Shown one piece after another: positions 1 to 18,344 of a stretch of DNA of 64,000 nucleotides. The DNA comes from Globodera rostochiensis (lineage: Eukaryota; Nematoda; Chromadorea; Rhabditida; Heteroderidae), in NCBI GenBank assembly GCA_018350325.1, contig JAEVLN010000001.1:5671254-5735253 (forward strand), in the 5' to 3' direction. The translations under genes and the position numbers were made by a program. A model generated the notes under the pieces. The model was not told where the DNA came from, did no database searches, and worked only from the letters and a program-made list of their open reading frames with translations. Position 1 is the first letter of the stretch; each line of letters starts with the position of its first letter.

Positions 1-95
1 GGGGGGGGGGATTCATCTTTTTGAAGCGTACTTTTGTGCCGATGCAATGTAAAAGAAAACGAGAAACATACTCAACCTTAAACATGGTAATTTAG

Positions 96-733
96 AATTC
101 TCTTGATGAGGTGACGAAATGTTTGGATGAACAAAAGGCGAGAAATCAGGACCTTAGGAATGACAACTACAAACTTATGGACAGCATTAAGGTGGAGGAT
201 AGCGCGGTGTCATTCTTTTCTAGAAAATTGAAACTTTTAGTTAACGTACTAATTTTTGCTAAATTTGTTTATTTTGCCTCGAAACATAGAAATGAAGGGG
301 TTTCTTGTATAATAAAGACCCCTTTTTTTCAGAAAATGCAATTGGATCGTTCATTGCTTAACGGAGGACCAAAAGCCGAAGTTACTGACCCGGCGGAAGT
401 GGACAAATTGACCGCAGAGAATCAGACTTTTAAGCGCACTCTGGACTCGTTGGTCAGTTTATTTTGTGCGTTGAACAAATCGGTCTAAGAAGGCGCCCGT
501 GTCCGTCGCGTGGGGGGGGGGGAGGCAGAGATAATTTAATTAAACCTTTTTTTTTTTGGTGGATTAAACTCCGTATGGAAAAATTGTTTAACAATGTTCG
601 AAACAAATTAAAAATACGCAAATTTCTTATGCAGAAGGATCAGTTGGACAAAGTGTCTCGCGTCGCAGAGGAAGTGGAGCGGGAAAAAGACGCGGAGATA
701 GCCAAGTTGAGACTGGCGGCTGGCGTTCAATGA
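96..733 (+). CDS. C-terminal exons of a coiled-coil protein (partial)
   Basis: Three exons join in phase 0: about 96-191, 333-452 and 635-733. Each is bordered by GT and AG (for example the acceptor tttttttcag before 333 and cttatgcag before 635), and the last ends in TGA at 731-733. The translation is highly charged and Leu-rich, with segments such as TAENQTFKRTLDSL and VAEEVEREKDAEIAKLRL, as expected of an alpha-helical coiled coil. No catalytic domain is visible. The 5' part lies left of the window, so family and length cannot be judged; a cytoskeletal or centrosomal coiled-coil protein is possible but not shown. Confidence 0.55.
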
Positions 734-1874
734 GGAATGAAATGCAAGGAAAGAGTCGGGACTCTCGAGGGCTGTGAGAAATGAGGTGTTTTCCCCCAGC
801 GATATGTCCATTACCACCCCCGTCTTCATTATGTTTTGGTTGTTGATGCTTTTCAAATTAGCGACCCCCTCCCCCTCTCCAAATCACTTCACTTTGCACA
901 ACCTTACCAAAGATGTTCTCCTTTCAGAGTTTAATGGCTGAACTACCGCCGCCACCCCACCGTCTGTTGATCAAACACGATCACTTTGTTTTTATTGTTT
1001 GACTTCTGTTCATTCGTCGGATGGATGGATTATCGGAGTTATTTTGGCCTCCCTCTGGATTGGGTTTTAAATTGATACTGCCAACAATTTTTGAGTTGCT
1101 AAATTGGCGGTATCCTTTCATCGGATGCCGTCCTGTCTCCGTCCATCCTTCCGAGTGCAATTCATTGTCCTATCGACTGGCATCATCTGATCCCAAACCA
1201 ATGTTTCGTTCTCTATAATTTATTTTTCAAAACTTCGGCACTTTTCTGTCTCCGCCCCACCTATTGCGCTTCTCAGTTCAAGAAGCATCCCACCCATATA
1301 CTTCGGATAAATGAAATTAGATTTCTTTTCGGATTTACACCGCCTCAATTCCCCGGTGATGACAACAACAGTTCCGACCCCCTTCCCTCCGGGCGATCAA
1401 TCGGTTCGGTCGGTGGTGGTGTTGTCCCCCCAGGGCCCATTTGTTATGTCCCTCCCTTTGCCGATTCCACTCCGGCTCGTCAATGTCCTTCGCCTGCCCG
1501 TCAGCTGCGCTTCGAATTTTCTGTTGGGCACTGATTTTGCCCCCTCTCCCATCGAGAGTTTTATAGCGCTTTTCGGCGACAGCGATCGCTGGGGGGGGGG
1601 CTTCGGCTTCCTCCCTCCAGGGCCTTCGGCGTCCGATCACTCATCGCCTTTCTCCTCCCTCCCTTTGTTTTCTTCGTACTCAAAATTCTCTAAATACCTT
1701 TTTTTCTTCGATTGATCGGACCGGACCATTAGCGAATGAGAAGATGCCGTCCTTTATTTTTTGCCGATTATGAAATGCTTTTGCTTCCCCGCCGGCGGTG
1801 TCACCTTTCCGTCGTTGGCCCCTCCCATTGAATTGCACGAAATGGCGCCAATTTGTCAGTGGAAGAGGAGGAAC
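734..1874. other. intergenic, nothing recognised
   Basis: This is the stretch between the coiled-coil gene and the receptor kinase. It holds several short open frames without family motifs or consistent splice signals, and short C and G runs. I see no RNA gene or repeat. The right end presumably includes the promoter of the kinase gene, but no convincing core element stands out. Confidence 0.4.
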
Positions 1875-7863
<5,989 letters not shown>

Positions 7864-8588
7864 TTGGACCGAAAAAAGCCAACAGAAGAAGAAGCACGGG
7901 TCTTTTCAAAGTTTTGAGAATATGTTTAACAGAAAATCTCAAAGATTATATGTATTTCGAAGCCTTTATTTACATCATTTGCGTTATAAATGGGAACATA
8001 TTTATGGGATGGCGGCAAGAGAAACGTCGAAATGACGAAGACGGCCCCAATGTGACGAACGGGGGGAAAATGGGGGGGGGGATGGAAATGGCAGAGCCGC
8101 CCATTACCGTAATTATCACAAATGACGCCACACCGCGCACTCGCCCCTAATTGCCGTTTTCTTCGCGACCGCCTCCCCCCGGGGGGTGTCTGTCCCTTGA
8201 GGGAATTACGCACAAACAACGGGCCATTTTCTGTCCCCCCCCGTCCACCTTTCTTCTCTGTTAATGCCATCCATGCCCGTCTCGTCTTCCCCCATTCCAA
8301 TCCCCCACCCGCAAATAGCCCCCCCGGCGTTTTGCCGTTTTTGATGACGTCTCCGTCGGTGATTTCTGCATTCTCTCCCTTTTCTCGCCTCATCTCTTCC
8401 ATTTCGGCACTGCAAATACCTTCTTGAAAGTGTTTGTGTTTAGAATGAAAGGGTTTTTGTCCAAATTGAGCCCCCCCCCCTCGCCCATATAAATAAATGG
8501 AATGCCAATTTTGTGTGCCAAAGGCTTTCTTTGCCTCTTTGACAGATTGCCTTCCACAATTTCGCAGTTCGCCATTCATTCCGTTACA
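7864..8588. other. intergenic with G/C runs
   Basis: This holds the 3' end of the kinase gene and the upstream region of the PPxY gene. It contains several G or C runs of 8-10 bases and a TATA-like ATATAAATAAAT at about 8488, roughly 100 bp before the chosen start at 8589. An in-frame ATG at 8502 could be an alternative start. No independent gene is supported. Confidence 0.4.
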
Positions 8589-9833
8589 ATGCCTCCGACC
8601 AGCTTCAAAGCGCAGTTCCCCGCCACAACTTCGTCCCCCCGGGGCATTCCTTTCTCCGCTTCTGCCCCTCCGGTGTTCTACCACATCGCCCCATTTGGGC
8701 CTGCACTTGCAGCTGCTCTGCTCTTTCTTTGTGTGTTGCGAATGCTGCTCCGAAAGTGCCAAAACCGACTTTCGCTCTTTTGGCAACGACGTCAGCCCGT
8801 TATACGCCAACTTTGCACTCGTCATGATAATCATTCGGCTGCTTTGTCCTCTTCTCCCGTCCATGGCGGTGAGTGGAGGGGGGAGGGCAACACGGTCAAG
8901 CTGTACTCCAACCAAAGGCCGTATAAATGCCAGATTCACCAGTCTCCGATTCGAATCGTCACGAAATCGCGCCTTGGGAACGTCCGATCGGCTCCGATTT
9001 GTCGCCCGGCTCGCCGCTGTTCTTCCTCCACCACCCCGACCTGTTCTTCTCGCCTCCGTTTGCCTACGCAAATTCGCCTTTCCATTCCCAATTTTTCTTC
9101 TTCCCGCCGAAATATGAAGACGGTTGGTCGGTTGATTGGTCGATCATTTGAGAAAGTTTTGATCGGAATTTTTTGTTTGCAGCGCTCAAATTGCCTCTGC
9201 CTGCACGAAGTCCATTGACCGAACGACGTGCCCCCACGCTGCGCATTCCGTCATTGGTCGGAAGGAGTCGACTAAATCCATCGGAACAGTCGCCACCGCC
9301 GAGCTATGAACAAGTTCGAGCAGTTGTTGGACAACAACAGCAGCAGCAACCATCCATTCGACTGTTCTGCCAACGACGAGGTTTGGGGGGGGGGGGGAGG
9401 GGAGGAAGTGTCAAATGGCTTATGCTTAAACCTATTCACAGAGTACCCGCCGACCTACTTCAGCAGTGTTGGGGACCTCCCCTCCCTTTCCGGCGGATCA
9501 ACTCAAGGCCAAAATGATTCAGCCACCGGCGGCATCACAACCGGCATTTTGTCGGACAGGCCGTGCTCTTCTTTATCCCTTGTGGACGACCCGAGGGCAT
9601 TGGCACAACGTCGCCTGAGGATATTTGTGGCGAAGAGCGCTCGGAAGGTGGCGAATGAGCGGCGGGAGAAGGGCGGCACGACGGCAGGGAGACGGACGAG
9701 TGGAAGCGGCGGACGCCGTGCCATCGACGGAGCCGGACGGACGGCGGAAGCGGGCGGAAGGGCAACAAATGAGACGGAAGATGAGGCGGAAGAAATGCCG
9801 GCGCCGGCGTTCGTTCCAAATGCTTGCTGCTAA
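8589..9833 (+). CDS. single-TM protein with three PPxY (WW-ligand) motifs
   Basis: Four exons fit in phase: 8589-8868, 8934-9122, 9183-9380 and 9442-9833 (1,059 nt, 352 residues). Introns are 65, 60 and 61 bp with GT-AG ends. An N-terminal helix (GPALAAALLFLCVLRMLLRKC) is followed by a basic stretch, suggesting a membrane anchor with a long cytosolic tail. Splicing creates or keeps three PPxY motifs: PPKYEDAL across the second junction, PPPSYEQV, and YPPTYFSS just after the third junction. Such motifs bind WW domains, notably those of Nedd4-type ubiquitin ligases, so an adaptor or a trafficking-regulated membrane protein is likely (inference). A Gln run and a basic, low-complexity C-terminus follow. 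No named family recognised; Shisa-like or Ndfip-like proteins share the motif but homology is not shown. AATAAA-like signals follow the stop. Confidence 0.6.
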
Positions 9834-11462
9834 CATTTTGCTCCCAGTCTTTCTTTAGCTTTTCAAAAATAAAATAATTTAAAAGTTAATCCGTTAGGCT
9901 TACGATTAACTAAGATCAGATAATCGAACTTTTAGCCTTACGGGGGCGGGAACTCACCAACATTCACAAAAACAAAACTTCCAAATAACTCGCTGACCCC
10001 CCAAAAGCTAAGTAATTGAAAAACCCCAAAATTGAGTTTTTTTTATTCTGTTGGTCAAATGAAGGTGGGCAGAATAGAAACAAAAAACGGCACGGCACAA
10101 ATCGCCAAAAACGGCACGGCACAAATCGCCAAATGAAATGGATTCTTAGCTCTCTCTGCCAGTGAATTTGCTAAATAATATAGATGATTAACGTTATTCA
10201 TTCTGAGACATAATTAAATAACTGCTGATAAATCATTATTCGGTGTAAAAATAATGTTAAAGTGCCATCGAACTCTGATAGGTTTCTCTCTTTTTGTGAA
10301 GGAATGCGAACCCTTTCGCTGTCTCATCGCCTTTCACCCGGTGCTGAACTGAACGTCTTGCAATTTGCTGCTGCCATCGAACGGAAACAAAACAAAATTG
10401 GCATTTTGGCTTTGGCATTGGCATTGGCGAAGTGACTCCGTACAGAAAACGTCGTCACGACCAATGTTTTTGTTTCTTTTGCTGGTAATAATATGAAATC
10501 ATTCCAGCAAAACACTCAAATTGAAACCTCCGCCATCTCCGGAATGTTTTCTCCAATCCCTTCGTTCTGTTTTCTTGCCCAATATTCATTATTCCGGATG
10601 AATGCCCTCTGGCATCCGCCCGTCCTTCTGGCAAATTAATTTTAATTAGACTTTGCGCATCCGTAAGCCATTACTCCTCCACATCCGACGATGTTGTACA
10701 ACAACTCATCATCCATCATCCACCAACCACCGCCGTGCCATTCCATGCGCCTCCCCTCCCCTCCCCTCCCACCCAGTCAATCTCGACTCGTCTATTCCGC
10801 CTACCTACTCATCCTTTTTGGTGCCTAATTGACGGCTTCTCCACATTTTGGGGGAGTTCAGTGCTCTGGAAGCAGCAGAATAGGCTTAGATTGGTTAAGC
10901 GATGGCTAACGAATGGACGGATCATTCCGCCGCCGGATGGAAGTCCCAACAACCGAAGTACTTACAGCATATAACGGCAAACTCCGTCTAATGGCATGTG
11001 GGAAAGTTTTTTCCCCTCCGGGGGGGGGGTGGGCGTTGTTCAGTCCGTTCGACCCCCACTCCGCCCGAATGAATGACCGAAATACTGACATCCGCCCGCA
11101 TTTGGAGGGGGGAGGGCATGGAACCGCCGCCGATGCCTGGACGAAATCCATCCAATTTGGGCCGTGACTTCTCCGATTACCGCCCCGTGCCGCCTCCATT
11201 AATAATTCCCAAAAAAATCATCTCACACTTTTCACTCACTCCCCCCCCCCATTATTAGTCCATGTTATTCTGTTCTGTGATGCATTTTCATTCCCAAAAA
11301 GTTGGCCCTTCCGGCGAAGCAAGAGAAGTTTTCTGTCCGACAGAAGCCATTCATTCCATTCATTTGGCTAATTCCATTCTTTCCATCATTCACTTTTAGC
11401 GCCGATCTCTTCCGTTACAAAAACGTTGAAAGAATTCTTACAAAAGCAGCCGAACGCCGTCG
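9834..11462. other. intergenic, AT-rich, no gene seen
   Basis: About 1.6 kb between the PPxY gene and the neuropeptide gene. It contains AATAAA-type sites after 9860, a short tandem duplication at about 10083-10131, Pro/Ser-coding-looking pyrimidine stretches near 10740 and a few G/C runs. Open frames here lack motifs and splice support. Confidence 0.4.
10083..10131. repeat. two tandem copies of a 24-bp unit
   Basis: The unit AAAACGGCACGGCACAAATC plus GCC(A) occurs twice in direct succession, perfectly or nearly so. It is non-coding and has no further copies in the window that I noticed. Confidence 0.7.
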
Positions 11463-12262
11463 ATGTTGCGCCAATATTTGCTGAGACCGTCCTGCCCGTT
11501 CGTAGGCGGCGGCTCGCTGCTTTTGCTTGCACTGCTCGCCCTCCCGTCGGCCTTTGCATGGAATTCCCGAACCTTTGGCGGATTGGGTGGGTATTTTTGA
11601 TATTCCAAGCTTGCAAAAGCACGTCCAAAACAGTTCCTTCCGTTGTTTTGATTAGCTTCTTGCCCTCCCCTTTAGACCCAAATTCCGGTAGCCGACGTCT
11701 GTACATGCTGAAAAAGTCGGAGTCGCCCCAATGGGAGGATTTAGGCTGGGCGTGGGGCAAACGATCCGGCGGCCCAAACTCGGCGGCCCCGTCACCACCA
11801 AACAGCGCAAATTGGGATGATTTGGGCTGGGCGTGGGGAAAGCGATCACCGGCTGAAGGAGGAGAAGCGGCCAGAAGGGCGAAGGCGCACCGGGAGGATC
11901 CAATTGTGGTGAGAGAATGCTGAAAGATCCCATCGATTTTGGGGAGCGGGGGGGGAATTTGTCGCCGTCGATCACTTTGAACTTTATTTGAGTGATCGGA
12001 CCTCCCCCACCCCCATTATGTGGGGGGGGGGGCAGGGAAATTGGTCGTTTCCGATCACTGAACATTCATTCATTAAACTTATTTTTAGGGATTGGACTAC
12101 CCGCCCTATAATTAAATGTTAATGACATAATTAAATGTTTAATTGATTGATTGATTGCCGTTCTAATTGCAGTCCATGATGGCCAATCGGGTTGTGCGTT
12201 CGATGACCAAACAGAGTCCGGATTGGCACGATCTGGGCTGGGCTTGGGGACGAAGGAAATGA
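11463..12262 (+). CDS. nlp-42: NLP-42-like neuropeptide precursor (WAWG-amide peptides)
   Basis: Exons 11463-11586, 11676-11908 and 12173-12262 join in phase to a 148-residue prepropeptide. The start at 11463 gives a clear signal peptide with the core GGGSLLLLALLALPSAFAW. Three related peptides follow, each ending in DLGWAWG plus a basic site: SESPQWEDLGWAWG-KR, NSANWDDLGWAWG-KR and SPDWHDLGWAWG-RRK. The Gly would donate a C-terminal amide after prohormone-convertase and PAM processing. From memory, C. elegans NLP-42 yields peptides ending in QLGWAWG and QDLGFAWG, so I assign this family. The last peptide sits alone on exon 3, separated by a basic spacer. The function would be secretion from neurons as a signalling peptide; the receptor is not identifiable here. 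Confidence 0.85.
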
Positions 12263-12306
12263 TTGAAGGACGGACGGACTTTGGATGGATGGCTTTGAAG
12301 GAAGTG

Positions 12307-12312
12307 AATAAA
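12307..12312 (+). terminator. AATAAA polyadenylation signal of the nlp-42-like gene
   Basis: A canonical AATAAA lies 45 bp after the stop codon of the neuropeptide gene. Confidence 0.65.
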
Positions 12313-13712
12313 GATGCTTCTAACCGTTGATCGATCGATGTCTCAATATGCTAATTTTGTTTTGGGGCATTGCTTTGAAAATTGGCCTGGTTGTCTCTCC
12401 TTCCAGCGCCCCCAACTTCGACAAAATCAAATTGGACGACTTAAAATTGGACAAAAATATTGCAAATAAACGGCATTTTGACAATAAAATGCCAAACGAA
12501 TGCAAAAGGAATAGCACCGATCATTATTTGTTCGGCTCAACCGATCCAATTTTGCTGCAGCCAATTAATTATGCCGACTGTTTCTCAACAGCGTTCGAAT
12601 ATTATTCCCCCCCCCCCTTTTTTTGTCGAAAAAGCTTCAAATGATTCTAAATGCCACGCTGTCGCTGACTATCCAATAGCCCCAGCATTTATCTGTTTGT
12701 TTGTTTGAACAGAAGCAAAGCAATGGTTGCGCCCGTTGGGGCCTTCCCTCCCCCCTCGGGGGCCTTCCTCCAACGACCCCCCCCCCCCCCCCCCCCCCCC
12801 CCTCGGGGGCTTTCCAACGACCCCCCCCCCCCCCCCCCCTTTAAGCATCCGTCCGTCCGTCCGTTTTCCAAATGCTTAACAAAATGTACGGGAAATTCTG
12901 TTGCACCTATCGCATCAAATTATTCCACAGATCATTCATTATTCTTGCTCGAACCAAATCGATTTACACCACAAATATGTGTACACTTTATGCTAAGAGC
13001 TTTTCTCTCACAAAAAGTTAATTTCATTACAATTTTCTTTGTGTCCAACAAAAGATATTTTGGCTAAGGCTAATGGAATGGCATTAAACAAATTGTGGGA
13101 GTCATTCTGCTGCCACTTTTTTTGGCATCCGATAGCACTCTTTCCCTTCCGCCGGCCCAAAGCCTCACGTCATTCTCTTTTCTTCCCCTTCCTTTCATTT
13201 GTTGGCACACGCCGCCAACCCTTTGTGCCCTGGGGCAAAACGCCAACGGCACTAACAACGACTTGTGAGAGAGTAGAAGAACTGAGAGAGAGTGAGAGAC
13301 AGACAGAGAGAGAGAATGAGAAAGAGTGAGAGAAAAGAGAGAGTGACACAGCGCCGGCGGCATTTTGCTTTCTCTCACATCGAATCGACCGCCATTCTTC
13401 CTTTCCCGACCGGGAACGTTTCCCTGCCATGCCATTGCTTTTCAAAAGTCATTGGGGGAAAATGAATGGTCGGACGGCACATGCAACAGTTAATCACAAA
13501 TTGAACATCAAACGAATTGCCGACGCCCAACGGCACAATGTTTTTTTTGTTTGAAAATCTTTGCGCGGAATTGGCGCTTACCAAATCTCGAAATGCCCTT
13601 CCCAACACTTAACGATACGCCGAGACAATTCCGTGTCCGAATTATAAGCATTGTCTGTTGTTCAGTTCACCTGCACTCTCTCCCTTCCGTTCGGCGGCCG
13701 ATCGATCGATCA
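12313..13712. other. intergenic with homopolymer and microsatellite tracts
   Basis: It contains two neighbouring long C runs (12778-12802 and 12820-12839), each followed or preceded by the same CTCGGGGG / CCAACGA context, which suggests a small local duplication. There is also a purine (GA)-rich microsatellite at about 13265-13346. The tract before 13713 is probably the 5' region of the RUNDC1-like gene. No gene is supported. Confidence 0.45.
13265..13346. repeat. GA-rich microsatellite
   Basis: An imperfect purine tract made of GAGAGAG, GAGTGAGAGA and similar words over about 80 bp. Simple-sequence repeat, non-coding. Confidence 0.7.
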
Positions 13713-16700
13713 ATGTTCGACCCGCCGATTGGTGCTGCTGAACCGAAAACGGAAGAGGCGGAGGAGGAAAAGGACGTCGACGCGTTCGGTGACGGCGGCA
13801 CGTGTCTGATCGACGATCAGCCCCTCCCCCAACGGCGGGTCCCCTCCGGCGTCTCCCGCGCAGAGCCTCCCGGCCTGCTAATGATGCACTCGCCGACCAA
13901 ATCGCCCGTTGCCAAAATTGCGCCAGACGATTGTTTTTTGTGCCTTTCTCCCACGCCGCCACTGGCGACAATTGCACAATTATCAGATGGTCACTTTCAC
14001 TTCCCTCCCTCCGGGCAAAATGCATATTATTAATTACTAATCTTGTTAGCAGAAGATTCCGTCTGTGCCGACATTGACCGGTGGGCGTGCTCGTCCCTCG
14101 AGGAGGAGGAGAGCTGTGCCAATGCCGGATTTCGGCAAAAGTGCATTTTGACATATTTCTCAAAGACAAATTGACACTAAATTATGAATTCAGCGGGTCG
14201 GCCCGAATCTACGAGTTGGAGCAGCAACAGCAACAGCTCAGTGAATCCGTTCTGGTCAGTTGTTAATAGACAAATTCATAATTTCATATCAAACCGACCG
14301 ACCAAACTGCTTAAGCAATTGAGCACGCAATTCGCCCAAGTCCAATTTCGTATCCAACAAATTGCACGGGCCCCCGTCGAACAGCACAATGTATGGGCGA
14401 CTTTGGTGCACTGCTTGAACTCAGCTTTCTCCACTTTAGGAGATGATCCACCAGCTGCAAGAATTTGCTTCACGTAGCTGCATCAATTTGGGCTCCCTGA
14501 GAGCCTCGGAAGAATTGGGAGCGTCTGGAAAGTTCGAAGCCGTCTCCAATCATCCGGATGCCTTCAAAACTGCACAAATGCGTCAACTGATCGGCGAACT
14601 TCGTCTACAGCTCTCCGAGTTGGAACAGTTCGCCTGGCAGAATGGCCAACTCGGACCTGGCGAACTGCCACTAAAAGAATTGCGCAACCGACAGCGGCTG
14701 TTGCTCGACAGGTTGCGGGAGAAGATGCGATTGCCACTTGAACTGCTCGACGGTTGTCAGGGAGCGTCCGACATGGAGCAGTTCAGCCAGTGCCTGGAGC
14801 AGAGCCTTGAGGAAGCGATGAACCCCATGAGGGAGAAGGCGAGTGCTGCCTGTCCGTGTTGGGAATGTTGACGACGTCTTCGGGTTGTTGTTGTTGCAGG
14901 ACCAGCTGGTCGCACAACTCCGCACGCAAATATTCGACCTGGAGCGCTACGTACAGTTTCTGCAGAAAGAAGTTGCGACGGCGGCTTCTCCCGCCGATTC
15001 CTCCCAATGCTCGCCCTCAAAAAAACCCCTAAATGCTTCTGCCACATCCGTCGAAAAGCAGCCATCGGAGTTTCAGCCACCCGCCACCAGAGAGCCGCCC
15101 TCGGGCGGCGGGTGGTTAAGCCGATGGCTTCCGGCATTTGGACTCGCAAATGGCACGACGACAACGCAATGCGGCACGCTGAAGAACTTCGAGCGGAACG
15201 AGCTGAAGTACGCGTCGTATTGCCTCAAAACTTTTACACACTGATCAATCAATCAAATACAATGTTTAAAACGTTTATATAATTTGCAGGAACACGCCGC
15301 AGGGCAACCATTACGGGTAAAAACGTTGTGCCAAAATTGTGTCGTTCGATCAAATCAAATTCGTTCTCTCTGATCATTAGGGACCAACGGGCGGAATTGG
15401 AATTGGCCGTCGACGAGTTGGTCGGTGTGCTGAAGAAAAACCAAATTCTGGCGGTTGACCGTTCCGAGCGGGACGAACTCAGCGTTGACGAGCTGAACAA
15501 AGTCGTGTTTAATTGATCCAATGGCTTTTCCTCCAATTCTCGCGCATTCAGTGCATTTTGGATGGCGTCCAAGAAGCCATTCTTTCGTCCGTCCGCAAAC
15601 GCTTTTGCCCCGCTTTGATGGCATTGTTAGGGCACGGACTTCGTCCCGTCGTGGCGCCGTCAATGCGTCCAAACGCACTGTTCAGTGCCATCGGATGCTT
15701 TCAGGACCGGAGTCGACGAGTGAACTCGCGTCATCTTCGACCAGGTCGCCTGCGACTCCGAGAAGCACTTTCTCTTTGCATTTGCAGAACTTGGCACTTT
15801 TTCAGATCTAAGCAAATTCGACGCAAAAAAGTTGGAGCACATTTGGGACGTGATTTCGGTTTGAGAAACAATTCCATTGAATAGCCCCCCGGGTGCTGCC
15901 CGTTTTAGCTTTTTGTCGAGACGAGCCGGGCTCTGGAGATGCGAGACGCGGTTGTGGGCCAACTCAGTGACGCGTTCAAGTGCGTTAAGGAAATGAATGA
16001 ATTGGCCCATTGGGACGCTAATAAACAAATTCACAGGTTGGAGAGCGTCGAAGGCAAAACGGCAACTTCCAAACAGGTAATTAGTTTAATTAATTAGACT
16101 GCTTTCGAAAATCCGTTTTTTTTTGCGAGTTTACGCCTTCCGAGCCTTCTTTCAGTCGGTGGACAATTCGTCAGAAAACTCTCAAACAGTCGAAGCTAAC
16201 CTTCTTCGATTTCATTTGAAGCCAAAAAGCGTTTCATCTCTCAAAACAAAGAATGTTTGATGTACAAAAATGCCGGCTTTAGTTGGCTTTAAAAAATGTG
16301 GCAGAATTTAATGGGGCATGGCCTAATGCATTGGCGCCTTAGGGCAGTCGTCGTCCTTCGTAAAGCCGTTAATTGACCGATTATTGCCCAGATACTTCTG
16401 TGCACCATTGAGCACATTAACAGCTCACATGGGAAGCTGCGCCGTTCGCCCGACACAATGTGGAAGGCGTTGTAAGCCTTTCACACATTCCCCTGGGGCG
16501 TCCGCCCTCCGGGGAGGGGGGGGGGGCGTCCACCCAATCAGAGAAGCCCAATTCGTTCGTTTGTTTCAGTGTTTGTGCCGCCATGAACAGAAACAGATTG
16601 CCCGCATGGATTCGCATCATCGTCAGTTGTTTTGACCGAACCCGTTGTTGGGGGCTCCCTCCTCTAATTGACTGCTTTAAGTTCCGTTCCGAGGCGGTCC

Positions 16701-16959
16701 TTACAAAGTGCTACAACTCGTGGAGTTACGTGGCAAGGACCGGTAAATTACCCCCCCCCCGGCGATACCAATCCACCGTCCATTCGTTTGTTCAGGCGTT
16801 GAGGACATTCGGCCTCTGCTCGAGGGTCTCCACACTTTTAATTTTGGTACATTCAAAGATACATATTGCGCTTTTAATCAACCACTTCCCCTCCTAACAG
16901 ATCTTCCGGTCGACTTGGCCGTCCGCCCGTTCGACCACATTAGGGAGGCGTTCAACTGA
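13713..16959 (+). CDS. RUNDC1-like protein (coiled coils plus C-terminal RUN domain)
   Basis: A gene of about ten exons. From the ATG at 13713 an acidic N-terminus leads to SDEDSVCADIDRW and coiled-coil exons (ARIYELEQQQQQLSESVL; MRQLIGELRLQLSELEQFAW). Next comes QLRTQIFDLERYVQFLQKE, typical of RUNDC1-type proteins. A later exon reads NTPQGNHYG-DQRAELELAVDEL. The C-terminal RUN domain is spread over several exons: CTIEHINSSHGKLRRSPDTM, NRLPAWIRIIVSCF, CYNSWSYVARTG, VEDIRPLLEGLHTLNF and finally DLPVDLAVRPFDHIREAFN before TGA (16957-16959). RUN domains bind small GTPases; C. elegans RUND-1 acts in dense-core vesicle maturation, which would fit a neuropeptide-producing cell. The intron at 14839-14899 has a GC donor. 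Near 15.64-15.76 kb the border is unclear: either an intron ending before VACDSEKHFLFAF or a local frame break. Confidence 0.72.
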
Positions 16960-16999
16960 CCGCAACAATTGGGCACACCAATCTCGGCACATTCCGTTC

Positions 17000-17125
17000 T
17001 TCCTTCTTCCTCCTTCATTCTTCCGCTTCTTCTTCTTCATTCTTTCTTCCGCTTCTTCTTCTTCCTTCCTTCATTCTTCCGCTTCTTCTTCTTTCTTCTT
17101 TCCTTCCGCTTCTTCTTCCTCCGAT
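17000..17125. repeat. CTT/CTTC pyrimidine microsatellite
   Basis: An imperfect array of TTCTTCC, CGCTTCTTCTTC and CATTC words over about 125 bp, with an internal near-duplicate block (CATTCTTCCGCTTCTTCTTC). Non-coding. Confidence 0.75.
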
Positions 17126-18344
17126 ATTAGCCGCTTCCGTCTACATTCTTCCGGACATTGCGTCACCAGCGCATTTCACTTCGCCTTCCAGCATATCAAT
17201 CATCCAGCAGCTTCCAATTATTCCCCCACACAATTAATGCGTAACGCCCGGACGATTGTCAAACGAATCGCTGTCAAAAAGCACTTTAGAGCCTGTCAAG
17301 AAAAACGTTGTCACTTTATTAATTTAATTTAAACTAAATAATCTAAATATCCGTAATCACGGATTAGTTTAAATATCAATCGAAATAACATTTTTTGAAA
17401 TATTTGTACAAATTGCGCCGCCATGAAATTAAACACGGAAAGCAAATGTTTCGGTTGAGTGGGACGGGTTGGTTGGGTTATTCAGGGAAATGTTGTGTTA
17501 GGCAATGCACACTCAAATGAATTTGGAGTCGAACGTTTATTTGTTGAAACAGAAAATAACAAATAATAGTGCCAAAGGCCGATCGGGAACATGGCTTAAC
17601 GTGGTTAAAAAGAATTCCGTGACCCATAAACCGGAATTTTACCTTTCAGACAGATTTAAAAAGCTTAGGACACCCTATATATACACTACTTACTTGTCCA
17701 AAAATGTGCCCAGCAGGCGAAATGCCTTCGACTACATTCCGTTCAGTGTTAAACAGAGGAATTGCATTGGTTGGTGTTGAACCTAAAACTCACAAATATT
17801 AACGCAAATTTCTAAAAGCCAAAGTTGCCATGCCGCAACTAAAAATTGTTTAGCACACCTTTTGCATTATTTCATTTACAACCGATGTGCCATTGACGAC
17901 CCAAACTTTCAAAATCGCTTAATTTCGCCACTTTATCAGCTAACTATGGTGAGAAGAAGCCAATTTCAGTGCCATTGGCATGTGCTCCGATTGAGCAGCA
18001 GCATAAAAAAAGGAGAAACCGTTGGAATTTTCATCATAAAGTTATTGTTATTCTTATCAACTCCATTAACTAATAATAAAAATTTGTTATTTGTTTTTAT
18101 GGCTAAATAAATTGACACCTAATTTTAATAATCCAATTTCATGCGCTATCGCCAAGCCTTTCGAGCAGAAAAGTTTCATCTCTATAAATTCTTGTATAAA
18201 CGAATAAATGATAAAAAAAATTATAATTTAAAAAGTTCAAAAAAATTTAAAAATTGAAGGGCTCATAGTTTGATTTCATCAATGAACTTGTACACGCGAA
18301 CTATGTTCGTAATGAAAGTGACTTAATATAATAAAGGCGAATGT

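Noticed and set aside
1311..1715. 134-codon plus-strand frame and its antisense partner
   Set aside because: Both arise from pyrimidine-rich DNA; no domain, no splice continuity with neighbours.
15640..15760. Frameshift in the RUNDC1-like gene at GCFQDRSRRVNSR
   Set aside because: An alternative intron ending at GACCAG before VACDSEKHF could explain it; evidence is not enough to call a mutation.
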